From assembly GCF_900163865.1 (NCBI RefSeq), contig NZ_FUKU01000067.1, positions 62,001-126,000 of the forward strand: a stretch of 64,000 nt of DNA. The letters are read 5' to 3'. The notes below the pieces were generated by a model that was given only the letters and a program-made list of their open reading frames with translations, did no database searches and had not been told where the DNA came from. Below are positions 18,043-25,371 of the stretch, piece after piece. Each line of letters starts with the position of its first letter. The first letter of the stretch is position 1. Origin of the DNA: Sphingobacterium sp. JB170 (lineage in GTDB: Bacteria; Bacteroidota; Bacteroidia; Sphingobacteriales; Sphingobacteriaceae). The translations under genes were made by a program, and so were the position numbers.

Positions 18043-18357
18043 TTTATTGACCACGAAAGCCGTACCGTTTGGAATGGTTCGGCTGTAGTAGATAGAAACT
18101 TGTCGGCAAATATGTTTAACGATTGGTCGAACAACGGAAATAAACCTGAATTGAAGATACAGGACAGCCCAGTTTCCAATACCAACATAATAGACAACCA
18201 ACCAAAAGACCTTTTCGAGTTTATCTCGCAGGAACATTCTCACAATTTCGATATGGGATTGTTTAGCCTGCTACCCGAAGCGCAGGGAGAAGATTATGAG
18301 GAAGAACAGTTTGCTAACCGAATGAAGAAGAAAAAGAAGACGCGAAGAAGGTTATAA
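18043..18357 (+). pseudogene. C-terminal remnant of a mobilisation relaxase
   Basis: The frame from about 18043 reads FIDHESRTVWNGSAVVDRNL and continues through LFEFISQEHSHNFDMGLFSL to EEEQFANRMKKKKKTRRRL. This is the characteristic tail of Bacteroidetes MobB/BmgA-like relaxases: the VWNGSAVVDRNLS block and a Lys/Arg terminus. The catalytic N-terminal domain with HUH motif is absent; the sequence immediately upstream is the YciI terminator. The element therefore cannot mobilise itself with this gene. The family call is from pattern memory. Confidence 0.65.
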
Positions 18358-18424
18358 GAACACTTGTTTTTGTAATTTTACATAAATCCTAATTAGATAT
18401 CATAAAACCGTTGTTTTAAGGCGA

Positions 18425-19318
18425 TTGACATTGAAAAATACCGAGACCACATTTAAAGAATTCACAAAGACATATATCAGGAATTTTCCTAATAAGTTTC
18501 GGTATTTAGAAACGCCTATGCAAATCTATAACGTAGATGATTTATTTACTAAAAACATTGTTACACCGACACCGCTATTAAAAGCCAATTTCAATTTTAT
18601 TGTATTTCCTACAAACGGAAATTTTGAACAGCAGGTTGGAAATGAAATAAAGAAAGTGTCGGCAAATCAGGCTTTGTTAGTAATGCAAGGCGAAGTAACA
18701 TCACTATTGCGACAATCTAAAAATGTCAAAGGCTATTATATCACTTTTGATGATAAGATTTTGCAACAATTCAAAGACCAGAGTTACTTTATCAAACTGT
18801 TTACCGTTACACCTATCATTCAGCTAAACAGCAACGACAGTAAATTTTTAGAGCAGGTTTGTAAACTGATTATTCAGGAATTAGAAACACCGAAACCTGA
18901 TGAACAAATTGTACTGTATCTTTTTCAATCGTTATTGCTGAAGCTCTTAAAATCATCGGAACTGAAAAAAGGATCGTCAAGGCAGTTTGATATAGCTATC
19001 TCTTTTAGGGAATTGGTGTACAAGCACTATTCAGAGCATTACAGTATAAACGATTATGCCGAACTACTTCATATTTCTTCCAACTATTTAAACCGCTGTG
19101 TTCAGAATGTTTGGAACAAATCAGCCAAACAGTTTACACAGCAGTTTATTATTCTCCAATCCCAAAATTATTTACAGGATTTTTCCGAGCCTATATCGGG
19201 TATTGCTTATCATTTGAATTTTAGCGATCCCTCTTATTTCGGCAGGTTATTTAAAAAACTGATTGGTATTTCGCCACAGGAATACAGAATGAGGTTAAGC
19301 GATATAAAAGATAATTGA
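18425..19318 (+). CDS. AraC-family transcriptional regulator
   Basis: A 297-residue regulator. Residues about 1-180 form a cupin-like sensing domain without a family I can name. Residues about 195-293 carry the AraC double helix-turn-helix: YSINDYAELLHISSNYLNR and ISGIAYHLNFSDPSYFGRLFKKLIGISPQEYR. The frame opens with TTG at 18425 and a second TTG at 18431; no ATG lies near, so the exact start is uncertain. It precedes a Crp-like regulator and a set of redox/membrane genes it may control. Confidence 0.85.
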   Translation: MTLKNTETTFKEFTKTYIRNFPNKFRYLETPMQIYNVDDLFTKNIVTPTPLLKANFNFIVFPTNGNFEQQVGNEIKKVSANQALLVMQGEVTSLLRQSKNVKGYYITFDDKILQQFKDQSYFIKLFTVTPIIQLNSNDSKFLEQVCKLIIQELETPKPDEQIVLYLFQSLLLKLLKSSELKKGSSRQFDIAISFRELVYKHYSEHYSINDYAELLHISSNYLNRCVQNVWNKSAKQFTQQFIILQSQNYLQDFSEPISGIAYHLNFSDPSYFGRLFKKLIGISPQEYRMRLSDIKDN

Positions 19319-19327
19319 GGTAAAGAA

Positions 19328-19912
19328 ATGGAAAACGAACAAGAGCAAATAAAGGGATTTTTAAAAAGTTCGGGTATGCTGAACGAAGAAGATATTAATT
19401 ACTTTTTGGAAAATGGTAAAAGGGAACAGATTTCAAAAGGCGACTATTTAATTCGGGAGGGGCAAATATGTAAAAAACTATATTTTCTTCATAACGGTGC
19501 TATCAACATTTTCATTTTAAAAGACGGAAACGAACACGTAAAAGATTTTTCGCTCAACAACAAGTTCATTACATCTTATACGAGTTTCCAAACTGAAAAA
19601 CCATCTTTGATATATCTACGAGCAGAGCAAGACTGCAAACTAACATCGTGGAACAAATCCTTTTTAAATTCATTGACGAGGAATAGCATTCATTGGGCTG
19701 AATTTGCCAGGAATATGGCTGACTATCTGCTTATGCGAAAGGAAAAAAGAGAAATCAGTTTGCTGTTGGATAGTGCCGAAACTCGTTACCTCAATTTTCT
19801 AAAAGAATACCCACAGGCATTCCAAGCATTTCCGCAATATCTTATTGCAAGTTATTTAGGAATAAGACCACAATCGTTAAGCCGAATACGGAAAGTTTTA
19901 GGTACGAAATAG
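19328..19912 (+). CDS. Crp/Fnr-family transcriptional regulator
   Basis: A 194-residue regulator. Residues about 20-120 form a cyclic-nucleotide-binding fold (KREQISKGDYLIREGQICKKLYFLHNGAIN). The C-terminal winged helix includes YLIASYLGIRPQSLSRIRK. The Fnr iron-sulphur cysteines are missing and the cAMP pocket is not conserved, so the ligand is unknown; this is typical of the many Bacteroidetes Crp-like proteins. It starts nine bases after the AraC gene, with GAGGTAAAG as ribosome-binding site, and is probably co-transcribed. Confidence 0.85.
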   Translation: MENEQEQIKGFLKSSGMLNEEDINYFLENGKREQISKGDYLIREGQICKKLYFLHNGAINIFILKDGNEHVKDFSLNNKFITSYTSFQTEKPSLIYLRAEQDCKLTSWNKSFLNSLTRNSIHWAEFARNMADYLLMRKEKREISLLLDSAETRYLNFLKEYPQAFQAFPQYLIASYLGIRPQSLSRIRKVLGTK

Positions 19913-19984
19913 CCTTTATTAACCTATGTGAATGGAATAGCCCTTTTCCGTCCAGACCTTTGCAGGATAAATAGTTAAAAATCA

Positions 19985-20371
19985 ATGCAAAGGATTATAC
20001 ATATTACAGCGAGGTTTAGCTTTAGTTTTGTTCTGATATTTTTTGGTCTAAATCAGTTTTTTCATTTTATGCCCAATCCGAATTATCCGACTGAAGCACA
20101 GAACTTGATTGATGCGTTTCAGCATTCGGGGTATATATTTTATACAGTGGGAACAACACAGATTGTGTTGGGGATTACGTTGCTTATCAACAAATATATC
20201 CCTTTGGGATTGCTACTTTTCGCACCAATATTGGTTAACGTTTTATTATTCCATTTATGCGTTGATATTGCAGGATTGTCAAAGGTTCTGCCGACTTTAT
20301 TGTTATACACATACTTTATTTTTAGACATAAATCCCTTTTCATTTCAATTTTTAAATGCCTATCTCTATGA
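19985..20371 (+). CDS. DoxX-like membrane protein
   Basis: A 128-residue inner-membrane protein with four hydrophobic segments. The opening ITARFSFSFVLIFFGLNQFFHFMPNP is the usual DoxX signature (helix then a loop after FxGxxHF), as is GTTQIVLGITLLINKYIPLG. DoxX proteins are linked to thiol or oxidative-stress management and quinone chemistry, but function is poorly defined. The stop codon overlaps the next ATG (ATGA at 20368), indicating coupling. Confidence 0.75.
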   Translation: MQRIIHITARFSFSFVLIFFGLNQFFHFMPNPNYPTEAQNLIDAFQHSGYIFYTVGTTQIVLGITLLINKYIPLGLLLFAPILVNVLLFHLCVDIAGLSKVLPTLLLYTYFIFRHKSLFISIFKCLSL

Positions 20372-20832
20372 AAGATTTCAGCAAAAGATTTCAGTATACG
20401 TTTACCGTTATTTCGATTTTTACAATCATTATCACTTCCGTAATGGACTTGAATGAAACGCATATGACCAATCAACTATGGACACCACACGCAAGGTTTC
20501 ATTGGGCTTGCCAATACTTCGCATCCATCGTTGTAAGTGTAGTTTCGCTTTATTGTCTTTATGGAAAATACAAGGATAAAGGAAGTGTGTTTTCAAAATT
20601 ATTTATCGGGTTAAGTCCATTGTACTTTTGGGGAATGTTCATCCCTGCATTATTGATGCCCGATACAAGCACAGCACCAGATGGCATAATATTGCCACCA
20701 AACTTTCCTAAAATATTTACCATTATACACCCGAATTTTATTATCGCTTGTATCCTTAGTGTTATTTCGATTATAATAACGTCAAAAGAACTTAACAGAC
20801 ATATAAAACCAATGCACGATGTGTCCGAGTAA
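20368..20832 (+). CDS. Small integral membrane protein, unknown family
   Basis: A 154-residue protein with four predicted transmembrane helices (about 13-31, 48-70, 80-103, 125-146). I take ATG 20368, which forms an ATGA overlap with the DoxX gene. The helix 1-2 loop contains LNETHMTNQLWTPHARFHW, with two histidines, and a second loop contains MPDTSTAPDGIILPPNFP. No function can be assigned. It belongs to the operon of small membrane proteins carried by the integrated element. Confidence 0.6.
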   Translation: MKDFSKRFQYTFTVISIFTIIITSVMDLNETHMTNQLWTPHARFHWACQYFASIVVSVVSLYCLYGKYKDKGSVFSKLFIGLSPLYFWGMFIPALLMPDTSTAPDGIILPPNFPKIFTIIHPNFIIACILSVISIIITSKELNRHIKPMHDVSE

Positions 20833-20904
20833 TGGAACTGTCAATCCTTATCTGTTCGCACCAAAACAGTCAATTTTGCAGTATTAATTTTAACAAAAGG
20901 TAAG

Positions 20905-21408
20905 ATGAAAAATACATCGGTTTACATTTCGGCAATCACATTATTAGGACTTTTTGCAGGAGGCAACATTATTATTTGGTTTATAGTCCTTCCATTTTGG
21001 CAGTCGTTACCAGCAAATGAGCTTATGCAATGGTTCAACAATTATGGTCCACGAGTAGGCATCACAATGTTACCGATGCAGATTATACCCCTTAGTCTTT
21101 CGATTTGGGTTTACAATTTAGCACTAGAAAGAAATGAAGAAAGCAAAGGCTTGTGGCTTTGGGTAAATGTTTCTAACATTATTATTCTGATTATGTTTCT
21201 GACGTATTATCTACCGGTCAATCTACAATTTGTCAATCAGACAATGAACCCAGACAATGTTCCGTCTGAATTGATGCGGTGGGAAATAATACATATCGCA
21301 AGAACTATCCTCGCTGTTTTGAGTACGGCTCTGGCAATCATTGCATACTTCAAATTGGTAAGAAACTTTATATACATCAATATAAAGCAGCCATACACTA
21401 TAACTTAA
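20905..21408 (+). CDS. Integral membrane protein, possibly DUF1772-like
   Basis: A 167-residue membrane protein with four hydrophobic segments (about 7-29, 50-71, 84-104, 128-150). It resembles anthrone-oxygenase-like DUF1772 proteins in layout: a small four-helix protein with the loop FVNQTMNPDNVPSELMRWEIIHIARTI. That likeness is weak and from memory. It lies 72 bp after the previous gene and 16 bp before an NAD(P)-binding oxidoreductase, which suits a redox context. Confidence 0.55.
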   Translation: MKNTSVYISAITLLGLFAGGNIIIWFIVLPFWQSLPANELMQWFNNYGPRVGITMLPMQIIPLSLSIWVYNLALERNEESKGLWLWVNVSNIIILIMFLTYYLPVNLQFVNQTMNPDNVPSELMRWEIIHIARTILAVLSTALAIIAYFKLVRNFIYINIKQPYTIT

Positions 21409-21424
21409 TTTCTCTTTACACAAT

Positions 21425-22057
21425 ATGAACATCTTTCTATTTGGAGCAACAGGCGGAACAGGAAAAGAAATCCTGATAAAATTGTTAGAGCGGAAACATC
21501 AGGTATTTGTTTTAGCCCGAAATCCCGAAGTGTTGAACATTACAAACGACAATCTAAAAATAATCAAAGGCAGTATTTATAATCCCGAAACGTACCAAAA
21601 CGAGTTAAGCCAATGCGATCTTGTTATTTCTGCATTGGGTACAGGAACATCAAGAAAGCCGACAGAGATTTACTCAAAAGGCGGACAGCAGATTATTACA
21701 GAAATGCAGAAAGCTAACGTAAAAAGGCTAATCACATTGACAGCAGGGGCATTTGACCATACAGATCCTGCAACCCAAAGTTTCATTGTAAAATATATCG
21801 TTCAGCCATTGTTTAAAAACATCTATTCCGATATGCAAAAATGGGAAACCATTTTAGAAAACAGCACGGGCATTGATTGGACGATTGTTCGCCCAAGTCG
21901 ATTAATGAACGGAAAAGAAAAAGGTAAATATCGGGTACAGCTCGACCATTGCCCGAAAGGAGGCAGAAAAATCAACCGAAGTGATTTAGCACACTTTATT
22001 GTTAAACAAGTCAATTCCAACCAATACGTTCATAAAAAAGTTGCAATTGCTTATTAG
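21425..22057 (+). CDS. NAD(P)-binding atypical SDR-family protein
   Basis: A 210-residue Rossmann-fold protein. The N-terminal FGATGGTGKEILIKLLERKHQVFVLAR holds the GxxGxxG dinucleotide motif. LVISALGTGTSRKP and DWTIVRPSRLMNGKEKGKY follow the NAD(P)H-binding (NmrA/SDR atypical) pattern. There is no YxxxK catalytic pair, so it may be a sensor or a reductase of the flavin-reductase-like class. It appears to end the small membrane protein operon. Confidence 0.75.
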   Translation: MNIFLFGATGGTGKEILIKLLERKHQVFVLARNPEVLNITNDNLKIIKGSIYNPETYQNELSQCDLVISALGTGTSRKPTEIYSKGGQQIITEMQKANVKRLITLTAGAFDHTDPATQSFIVKYIVQPLFKNIYSDMQKWETILENSTGIDWTIVRPSRLMNGKEKGKYRVQLDHCPKGGRKINRSDLAHFIVKQVNSNQYVHKKVAIAY

Positions 22058-22059
22058 TT

Positions 22060-22281
22060 ATGAAAATCGTTGAAATCTTTAAGACAAACGTTCAGAATGA
22101 TAAAGATGCTGATAAAATAATAACGTTTCTTTTAGCACTGTATCCTGTTTATAAAATCAATTTTGACCTCGAAGATGAAGAAAACATCCTTAGAGTTGAA
22201 GCCAATAAGCTTTACATTGAAGCAAACAAGATAATCAATTATATGATTCGGTTAGGTTACAATTGTGAGCGAATAGAATAA
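22060..22281 (+). CDS. Small hypothetical protein
   Basis: A 73-residue protein starting two bases after the preceding stop, so probably translated with it. The pattern NDKDADKIITFLLALYP...FDLEDEENILRVE resembles small ferredoxin-like (HMA-fold) proteins common in Bacteroidetes, but it has no CxxC metal motif. Function unknown. Confidence 0.55.
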   Translation: MKIVEIFKTNVQNDKDADKIITFLLALYPVYKINFDLEDEENILRVEANKLYIEANKIINYMIRLGYNCERIE

Positions 22282-22451
22282 CTTTCAGAGTAACCTGATG
22301 GTACAATTTTACAACGAAATACTGAACAAATTGGAAATTGAAACTGATATCTTTTACAGTGCTTGTCTTTGGGGTTCAGAGATTGCAATGGTCAGCATAG
22401 TATATTAGAAAAGAATAATAAATGAACTATCTGAAATGGCATCTTCATTAA

Positions 22452-22893
22452 GTTGCCCACGTAAATAATACCAAAATAAAAGCTTCCGAATTGTTTAGCA
22501 GCATAAGTGAATTAATGAAACCTTCTTTGGAGTAAAAAAATGTTGACCTTGTTTTTAAATTGAAAGACCCGAATTGGGTATTTGAAATAGACTCCTTCCT
22601 TATTGAGCAAGTTATCAACCTTATTTTGAATGTTATCGAAATGGTTTCTAATCCGCAGATTGTTGTTTCGGCAACAATAAGCCATAAAGGAACGACCCAG
22701 ATTCGGGTTACGGACAACGACGGAGGAATTCCAGCTGAGATAGTGGACAGAATTTTTATACCGTTTTTTAGCACCAAAAAACCGGAACTGGTATTGGTCT
22801 GAGTCTTTGTAAACAGATTATGCTATTACACGATGGTAAAATACAGCTGCGTAGTTCTGAAATAACGGGACAGAAGTGAGTTTTGTCTTTTAA
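22452..22893 (+). pseudogene. Decayed sensor histidine kinase (HATPase domain)
   Basis: Only the C-terminal part of a histidine kinase remains. The frame reads ELFSSISELMKPSLE, then a TAA stop, then VDLVFKLKDPNWVFEIDSFL, EQVINLILNVIEMVS (N box), TDNDGGIPAEIVDRIFIPFFST (G1 and F boxes). A one-base loss in the A run near 22780 throws TGTGIGLSLCKQIMLLHDG (G2 box) into another frame, and a second shift near 22862 precedes GTEVSFVF and the stop. One nonsense and two frameshift lesions show it is dead. Confidence 0.8.
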
Positions 22894-23017
22894 AATTTAT
22901 CAGTTTTAAAAAAACTTTTGGTGTAGCTTTTCTAATCTTCAGATCAGTGGTGAAGATATATTTCATCAAGATTCCAAAGTTTTGGATAAAAACACGTAAT
23001 CGAAAACCTATGTGGTA

Positions 23018-23160
23018 TTAGATCGTTGGGTACTTTCTTTCGAATTCCGAATCGTTGATCTTATGGAGAACAACGGTTAATAAATCTTCCGGATCCACTC
23101 CCTGGTGTTTACAGCTACCAAATAACAGAAATAGTATGGCTGCATCCTTCACGTACCGCT
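23018..23160 (-). mobile_element. Probable C-terminal remnant of an IS66-type transposase
   Basis: The minus-strand frame reads KDAAILFLLFGSCKHQGVDP and continues EDLLTVVLHKINDSE to a stop at 23018. This resembles the IS66 transposase C-terminal element (…AAMIYSLLGTCKLNGVNPxxWL…). Only about 47 residues are present and no other IS66 genes are nearby. It sits at the far side of the degraded element. Family assignment is from memory and tentative. Confidence 0.4.
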
Positions 23161-23206
23161 ATTTATTAATTAATATCTTAATTACCTAACACTACTCTTA
23201 AGTTGC

Positions 23207-23695
23207 TTATATCGATTTTTCGTAGCAGTTGAAAACTCCTTTTCTAAAACAGACAGTTCCTACGAGGTTATAACCTTTTTTTAGATAAACTGCATTAGCT
23301 GTTTCATTTAATGAGAAAGCGTCAAAGCGAATGGATTGATATTTATGTTCATGTGCATATTGCTCTGCATACCGAATCATCTTACTCGAAATTCCGCTTC
23401 CTTGAGCGGTTGGTTTTACATACAAACGATGAATGACAAGAAAGGGAATATTTGTATGCCAATTTAAGTCATTATATTCCTCATCACATTTTTCATTGAG
23501 AGCCATATACGCTAGCACCACTCCATGCTCTTCATAAATATATGCTTGTCCTTCATCAATATCTTGGTTCAGAACTATGTTGTTGGGATATTCCTGATCC
23601 CACTGATCGATCCCTTCCCTCAACATATGACTTTTTACATTCTCCAGTACTTCTGACGCCTGCATAATATCTTTTCGGATCGCTTTTCTTATCAT
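23207..23695 (-). CDS. GNAT-family N-acetyltransferase
   Basis: A 162-residue GNAT protein. The acetyl-CoA motif A region is LYVKPTAQGSGISSKMIRYAEQYA (R/Q-x-x-G-x-G/S pattern as QGSGIS), followed by IRFDAFSLNETANAVYLKKGY (motif B). Substrate is unknown; this subgroup is usually annotated as a generic acetyltransferase. It looks complete and, by composition, may belong to the host chromosome rather than to the integrated element. No operon partners. Confidence 0.85.
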   Translation of the reverse strand: MIRKAIRKDIMQASEVLENVKSHMLREGIDQWDQEYPNNIVLNQDIDEGQAYIYEEHGVVLAYMALNEKCDEEYNDLNWHTNIPFLVIHRLYVKPTAQGSGISSKMIRYAEQYAHEHKYQSIRFDAFSLNETANAVYLKKGYNLVGTVCFRKGVFNCYEKSI

Positions 23696-24174
23696 ACAAT
23701 TACATATACTTAAATTTTTTCAAAGGCCTAGTCATCCCTAACGATCATTGAATATTTTTGTCATCTAGTATAAAAACAGGGCCGGTCCGTTCAGACAAAA
23801 CTCGTGAAATTTTGTCAGTATTCATACGGTAAAAGTAAATACAGACGCGTCCAAATCAAGACACAACTTGGGCGGGCGGATACAAAACAAAAAATCCTGC
23901 AAAACTGCAAGGCCCGTGTAAAATTGGTTTGCGATGTAACCTCACTTTATTTTGTGGCGGATCCTCTCAAAATTTCTCTATATCCCTCATTTTCGACCCT
24001 CATTTTTGACAGCTAATATGTCAACGCCAATTCGAGACATCGTGCATAGGGAATTGACTCGGAAAAAAATTAGGATAAAATTATTCGCAATTTTCAAGAT
24101 AGACAATTGAAAACCCTCATCCGAATTTTGCTCTTTGTGGAGGGACCTAATGGGGCGTGGTCGTATAATGCATT
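23696..24174. other. Gene-less stretch, nothing recognised
   Basis: No convincing gene or RNA. A 13-base near-direct repeat (CCCTCATTTTCGA, CCCTCATTTTTGA) occurs at about 23986-24009. A 70-codon open frame here has no recognisable features. Confidence 0.45.
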
Positions 24175-24912
24175 TCAACCGGCCTGGCCGAAAAAGTACA
24201 TCGCTATAATCATCACAACAATGATCAAAATCCATAAAAGAATAAATTTCACGTTTGGAATTGGTTTCGACTTCAATAGCTTAACACCTAGCGGAAAGAG
24301 CGCTACACAAAGGCCACCGGTAGCAATTATGGATACAAAAGACGCTCCTTTAAGTACACCAAGCATCAACGCCGACATAAGCCCCAAACCGATTGATCCG
24401 ATTATCGATAATGCACGGGATCGATATGCACCTATAGCCAGGATTACCCAACCGAACATAATAGCAGCCGATAACGTGGAAACGATGTGAAAAGCGCCAT
24501 AAGCGTCGCCTACGGCTTTAGTTGCTAGTTCTACGTTCTGTACTCGCGTCAATTGAAAAGCCAAGTGATTAACACCATAATGAAACGTTCGCGCAAATAA
24601 GCCCAATATAACGAATGTCCCGCCTAATCGCGCAAGGCCGGGTTCCTTTTCTCCAATCAAATTAGATAACGCAGTAATTGCCGGCCAAAGCAAAATATTG
24701 CCGGCCAAAAACAGACTGTATGAAGCCACTAAGCGCGTCGGGTGATCTACAAATGCCTGCAATTGTTGTGGGTAGAAAAAATCGAATTCAATGCGTAGTA
24801 CTTCCGATAGCACAAGCAAAGCTGGCGCGACGAGCATCGAAATCCCGCTTATCCAACGGCCTGGAAACCAAAAGTTGGCCGGTTCCTTAGATTCACTTTG
24901 TAATGACACCAT
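24175..24912 (-). CDS. Integral membrane protein, unknown (DUF4386-like layout)
   Basis: A 245-residue protein with about seven hydrophobic segments (ISMLVAPALLVLSEVL, LVASYSLFLAGNILLWPAI, LGGTFVILGLFARTFHYGVN, ISTLSAAIMFGWVILAIG-like, IGLGLMSALMLGVL and two more). The layout recalls DUF4386-type proteins, but I cannot confirm the family. It is a lone gene. Charged residues are concentrated in short loops, so a transporter or regulator role cannot be told. Confidence 0.65.
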   Translation of the reverse strand: MVSLQSESKEPANFWFPGRWISGISMLVAPALLVLSEVLRIEFDFFYPQQLQAFVDHPTRLVASYSLFLAGNILLWPAITALSNLIGEKEPGLARLGGTFVILGLFARTFHYGVNHLAFQLTRVQNVELATKAVGDAYGAFHIVSTLSAAIMFGWVILAIGAYRSRALSIIGSIGLGLMSALMLGVLKGASFVSIIATGGLCVALFPLGVKLLKSKPIPNVKFILLWILIIVVMIIAMYFFGQAG

Positions 24913-25054
24913 TAATTTTGAAAGTTTGTATTTCAGATGTGAGCTAATTAAAGATAGGACAATAAATTTAAATATCTCTGGTTATGGGACATAAAAAACG
25001 ATCAAATCTAAAATTATACCGTGTTTACGATCGATACTTTCATACCTTTGCAAT

Positions 25055-25246
25055 ATGAAAACAAATTCATTCAGCAAAAAAGGTAAGCCAAAAGCCCCTT
25101 TCTTAAAACATGTCCGTGCGCATGCAGTAACCATTGCCCAACTCATGTCGCTTGAGTATGGGATTCGCCATATCCAAGAATCATTAATCGATTACCCGCA
25201 CGTCATTGACGATGAGATCGAACTCTTAAAAAAAGCGCTAAAGTAA
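25055..25246 (+). CDS. Small basic hypothetical protein
   Basis: A 63-residue protein beginning MKTNSFSKKGKPKAPFLKHV, basic at the N-terminus and helical and acidic at the C-terminus. The box TACCTTTG at 25041-25048, just before the ATG, matches the Bacteroidetes -7 consensus and supports expression. No family recognised. Confidence 0.55.
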   Translation: MKTNSFSKKGKPKAPFLKHVRAHAVTIAQLMSLEYGIRHIQESLIDYPHVIDDEIELLKKALK

Positions 25247-25353
25247 GCTCCCCCGACTTACTGTAAAGTTCCTACCTAGAAGGCGGACGCACATTTTAGA
25301 CCAATTAAAACGAGTCAGCAGTACACCGTACAAAAAAACAGAGGAACCTTTTG

Positions 25354-25361
25354 TATATTTG
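25354..25361 (+). promoter_or_regulatory. -7 box of the PUL regulator
   Basis: TATATTTG matches TAnnTTTG exactly and lies 10 bases before ATG 25372. No TTTG -33 box is visible at the expected distance. If used, the transcript has almost no leader. Confidence 0.5.
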
Positions 25362-25371
25362 GGTGTTCGAT

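Noticed and set aside
14700..23200. A second attachment site for the integrated element
   Set aside because: I looked for a repeat of the tRNA-Ser 3' end on the far side and did not find one by eye.
23804..24016. 70-codon frame after the GNAT gene
   Set aside because: No family likeness and atypical composition; probably chance.
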